Shown here piece by piece: positions 13,583 to 15,482 of a DNA stretch of 15,482 bases. The position numbers and the translations under genes were made by a program. The notes under the pieces are model-generated. The model saw only the letters and a program-made list of their open reading frames with translations, did not search any database and was not told the origin of the DNA. Position 1 is the first letter of the stretch. The number at the start of each line of letters is the position of its first letter. Source of the DNA: Rhodothermota bacterium (lineage in GTDB: Bacteria; Hydrogenedentota; Hydrogenedentia; Hydrogenedentales; GCA-2746185); NCBI GenBank assembly GCA_009885415.1, contig VFKU01000764.1, positions 1-15,482 of the forward strand. The letters are read 5' to 3'.

Positions 13583-15482
13583 GCGCCGATCTCGCCGCGA
13601 AGAAACCCGCTCACGCGCCGGTACTCGTCTTCAAAAGCCGCAAGGATTTCTCCGGCGAGCGACAGCTCCGCATTGCGGCCGAGCCCTTCGAGTTTCGCCG
13701 CGAGACCGTGCAGCGCATCCGCGCCGACCTGGCCGGCCCCGCCCTTGATGCGGTGCGCTTCGGACTCGACGCGCTTGGCGTCGCCTTTTTCCACCGCGTC
13801 GCGCAAAAGCTTGCCGTGTTGCCCAGCGTCGTCCAAAAACAGATTGATCAGCCGCTCGACGATCGCTTTGTCGCCTTCGGCCAATTGCTGCAAACGCGAG
13901 AGGTCGGCCGGGACGGCCTCCGGCGCGGGGGCTGCTGCCACTGCTACAGACGCGGGCGCCGTCGGCGCGACGGGTGGCGAGGGTGCGACGGGCGGCTTCG
14001 GGGCCGACTCGGCCTTGAGAAGATCGGCCGTCCATTTCTCGATCACCGCCCGCAACACTTCAGCGTCGATCGGCTTGGTCACGTAGTCGTCCATGCCGGC
14101 CTCGATGCAGCGTTCGCGATCGCCTTTCATCGCGTGCGCCGTCATCGCGATGATCGGCACATGCCGGCCGGATTTCGCCTCGAGCTCGCGGATGTGCGCG
14201 GTCGCCTCGAAGCCGCCCATCACAGGCATCTGCACGTCCATCAGAATCAGGTCGAGCGCGCCCGACTCGTAGGCCTCGAGCGCGGCGCGGCCATCGTCGA
14301 CCAGCACAGGCCGGTAACCGTGCTTGTTCAGGATGCGGCGGGCGACTTCCTGGTTCATGGGGTTGTCTTCCGCCAGCAAAATCGCAAGCTCGGCCTTGCG
14401 CGCATCCGACACCGTGTGCTGCGTCAAGATCGGCGGCGTCAACTTGGCCTTCGTCGCTATGCCCCCCTCCATCACCATCGCGATGCAGTCGTAGAGGCTC
14501 GATTGCTTGATCGGCTTTGTCAGGTAGGCGTCAAACCCCGCCTCGGCGAAGCGCGCGGCGTCGCCCCGGTTCCCCACCGAGGTGAGCATGATCAGACGCG
14601 TCTCGTTGAGCACCGCGTCCTGCCGGATCACGCGCCCGAGCGTTTCGCCGTCCATCCCGGGCATCTGCATGTCGACGATGGCGAGGCGGAAGGGGTCGCC
14701 CGCCGCCACCGCCTCGCGCAGTTTCGTGAGCGCTTCCTCGCCGGACGACGCTTCAATATGCGGGAACTGCCACGACTCCAGGTGTAGATGCAGAATCTTG
14801 CGGTTCGTGGCGTTGTCGTCAATCACAAGGACGCGCCGGCGCTCCAGGCTCCGGGGGAAGCGGCGCAGCGGCTCTTCCTGCACGGCCTGTTTTTCGAACC
14901 ACGCGGTAAACCAGAAGGTGGAACCCTTGCCCGGCTCGCTCGATACCCCAATCTCGCCGTTCATCATCTTCACGAGCTTGCGCGAGATGGCTAGGCCCAG
15001 CCCCGTGCCGCCGAACCTCCGAGTGACCGACGCATCCGCCTGCGTGAAGGGTTCAAAGATGCCCTCCAGTTTGTTCGCCGGGATGCCGATGCCCGTGTCC
15101 GACACCGCAAAATGCAGTTTGAGGCGATCGGGCTCGTCCTCGTCCAGTGCCACATGGACGACGATCTCGCCTTCCTCGGTAAATTTCAACGCATTGCCGA
15201 GCAGGTTGATCAGCACCTGCCGCAAACGGCCCGGATCGCCGCGCAACAGCGAGCGCACTTCGCCGTGGATCATGATCCCGAGGTTGAGGCCCTTCTCCGC
15301 CGCTTTCACGCTGAGCGTGTCGACCGTGTCCTCGACCGCGTTGCGCAAATTGAAATCCACCACCTCGAGTTCGAGCTTGCCGACTTCGATCTTCGAGAAA
15401 TCGAGGATGTCGTTGATCACGACCATCAGGTGGTTCGACGCGCTCCGCACGGCCTGGGTGAACTCGCGCTGCTCGTCGCTCA
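13579..15482 (-). CDS. Hybrid sensor histidine kinase (HATPase-REC-REC-Hpt), N-terminus outside window
   Basis: Partial gene: the frame is open through the right edge, so the sensor region and the H-box histidine are missing. The visible start SDEQREFTQAVR, then INDILDFSKIEVGKLELE, is the second helix of the HisKA domain. Numbering from the Val at 15450: N-box NLLGNALKF (82-90), DTGIGI (118-123), FEPFTQAD (132-139) and GGTGLGLAI (147-155) of the ATPase; first receiver with Asp211/212, Asp260 (AIVDMQMPG) and Lys312; second receiver with Glu361/Asp362, Asp405 (ILMDVQMPV) and Lys459; a Pro/Ala-rich linker at about 483-514; and an Hpt domain with His566 in EAHRIKGGAGQVGA. All phosphorelay residues that can be seen are intact, which fits a BarA/TorS-like relay. 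A GTG at 15450 is internal and is not the start. It is coupled to the diguanylate cyclase by a 4-base overlap. Confidence 0.95.
   Translation of the reverse strand, partial: SDEQREFTQAVRSASNHLMVVINDILDFSKIEVGKLELEVVDFNLRNAVEDTVDTLSVKAAEKGLNLGIMIHGEVRSLLRGDPGRLRQVLINLLGNALKFTEEGEIVVHVALDEDEPDRLKLHFAVSDTGIGIPANKLEGIFEPFTQADASVTRRFGGTGLGLAISRKLVKMMNGEIGVSSEPGKGSTFWFTAWFEKQAVQEEPLRRFPRSLERRRVLVIDDNATNRKILHLHLESWQFPHIEASSGEEALTKLREAVAAGDPFRLAIVDMQMPGMDGETLGRVIRQDAVLNETRLIMLTSVGNRGDAARFAEAGFDAYLTKPIKQSSLYDCIAMVMEGGIATKAKLTPPILTQHTVSDARKAELAILLAEDNPMNQEVARRILNKHGYRPVLVDDGRAALEAYESGALDLILMDVQMPVMGGFEATAHIRELEAKSGRHVPIIAMTAHAMKGDRERCIEAGMDDYVTKPIDAEVLRAVIEKWTADLLKAESAPKPPVAPSPPVAPTAPASVAVAAAPAPEAVPADLSRLQQLAEGDKAIVERLINLFLDDAGQHGKLLRDAVEKGDAKRVESEAHRIKGGAGQVGADALHGLAAKLEGLGRNAELSLAGEILAAFEDEYRRVSGFLRGEIGA

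Overview
The window is visibly GC-rich, gene-dense and bacterial. It carries genes for lipoprotein export, lipid-linked sugar synthesis and transfer, and two-component / cyclic-di-GMP signalling. A lipoprotein signal peptide on a sulfatase-fold enzyme and a MacB/LolC-type ABC pair suggest a Gram-negative (diderm) cell. The mix of sulfatase-fold lipoprotein, several GT-C membrane glycosyltransferases and 9-bp intergenic mini-repeats reminds me of PVC-group or little-cultivated phyla (Kiritimatiellae/Lentisphaerae, Hydrogenedentota, Sumerlaeota). No marker gene is present, so that placement is weak.

Left end (1-374): no convincing gene. It holds a REP-like hairpin at the very start, two short arrays of 9-bp tandem repeats (about 83-140 and 253-288), and between them an AT-rich patch with a perfect 7-bp inverted repeat flanked by 8-bp direct repeats.

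Block A (375-7947, all minus strand, transcribed right to left): a lipoprotein of the alkaline phosphatase/sulfatase superfamily with Thr at the nucleophile position, a class I SAM methyltransferase, a DPM1-like GT2 fused to a GtrA domain, a GT39-type GT-C membrane transferase, an ABC ATPase and its FtsX/MacB-type permease. The genes overlap or lie within 45 bases of each other, so they look like one operon, possibly with an internal start before the ABC pair. The fused GT2-GtrA can make and flip a polyprenyl-phosphate sugar, the GT39 protein can transfer it outside the membrane, the sulfatase-fold lipoprotein may process or transfer a phosphoryl/sulfuryl group on the product, and the ABC pair is of a kind that moves lipids, lipoproteins or amphiphiles out of the inner membrane. 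The common substrate is inference.

Block B (8168-12606): a plus-strand YfhO-family GT-C protein diverges from block A across a 220-base intergenic region. It converges, with a 25-base 3' overlap, on a minus-strand GT39-like membrane protein that carries an inserted beta-rich domain. With the GT2-GtrA fusion these supply the parts of a CsbB/GtrA/YfhO-style three-component glycosylation system.

Block C (12659-15482, minus): a hybrid sensor histidine kinase (N-terminus cut off by the window edge) with ATPase, two receiver domains and an Hpt domain. It overlaps by 4 bases a REC-GGDEF diguanylate cyclase with intact catalytic and inhibitory motifs. Together they form a nearly complete phosphorelay to c-di-GMP. 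The membrane transferase at 10597-12606 lies just downstream on the same strand and may be co-transcribed.

The long plus-strand open frames opposite block A are shadows of GC-biased codon use.
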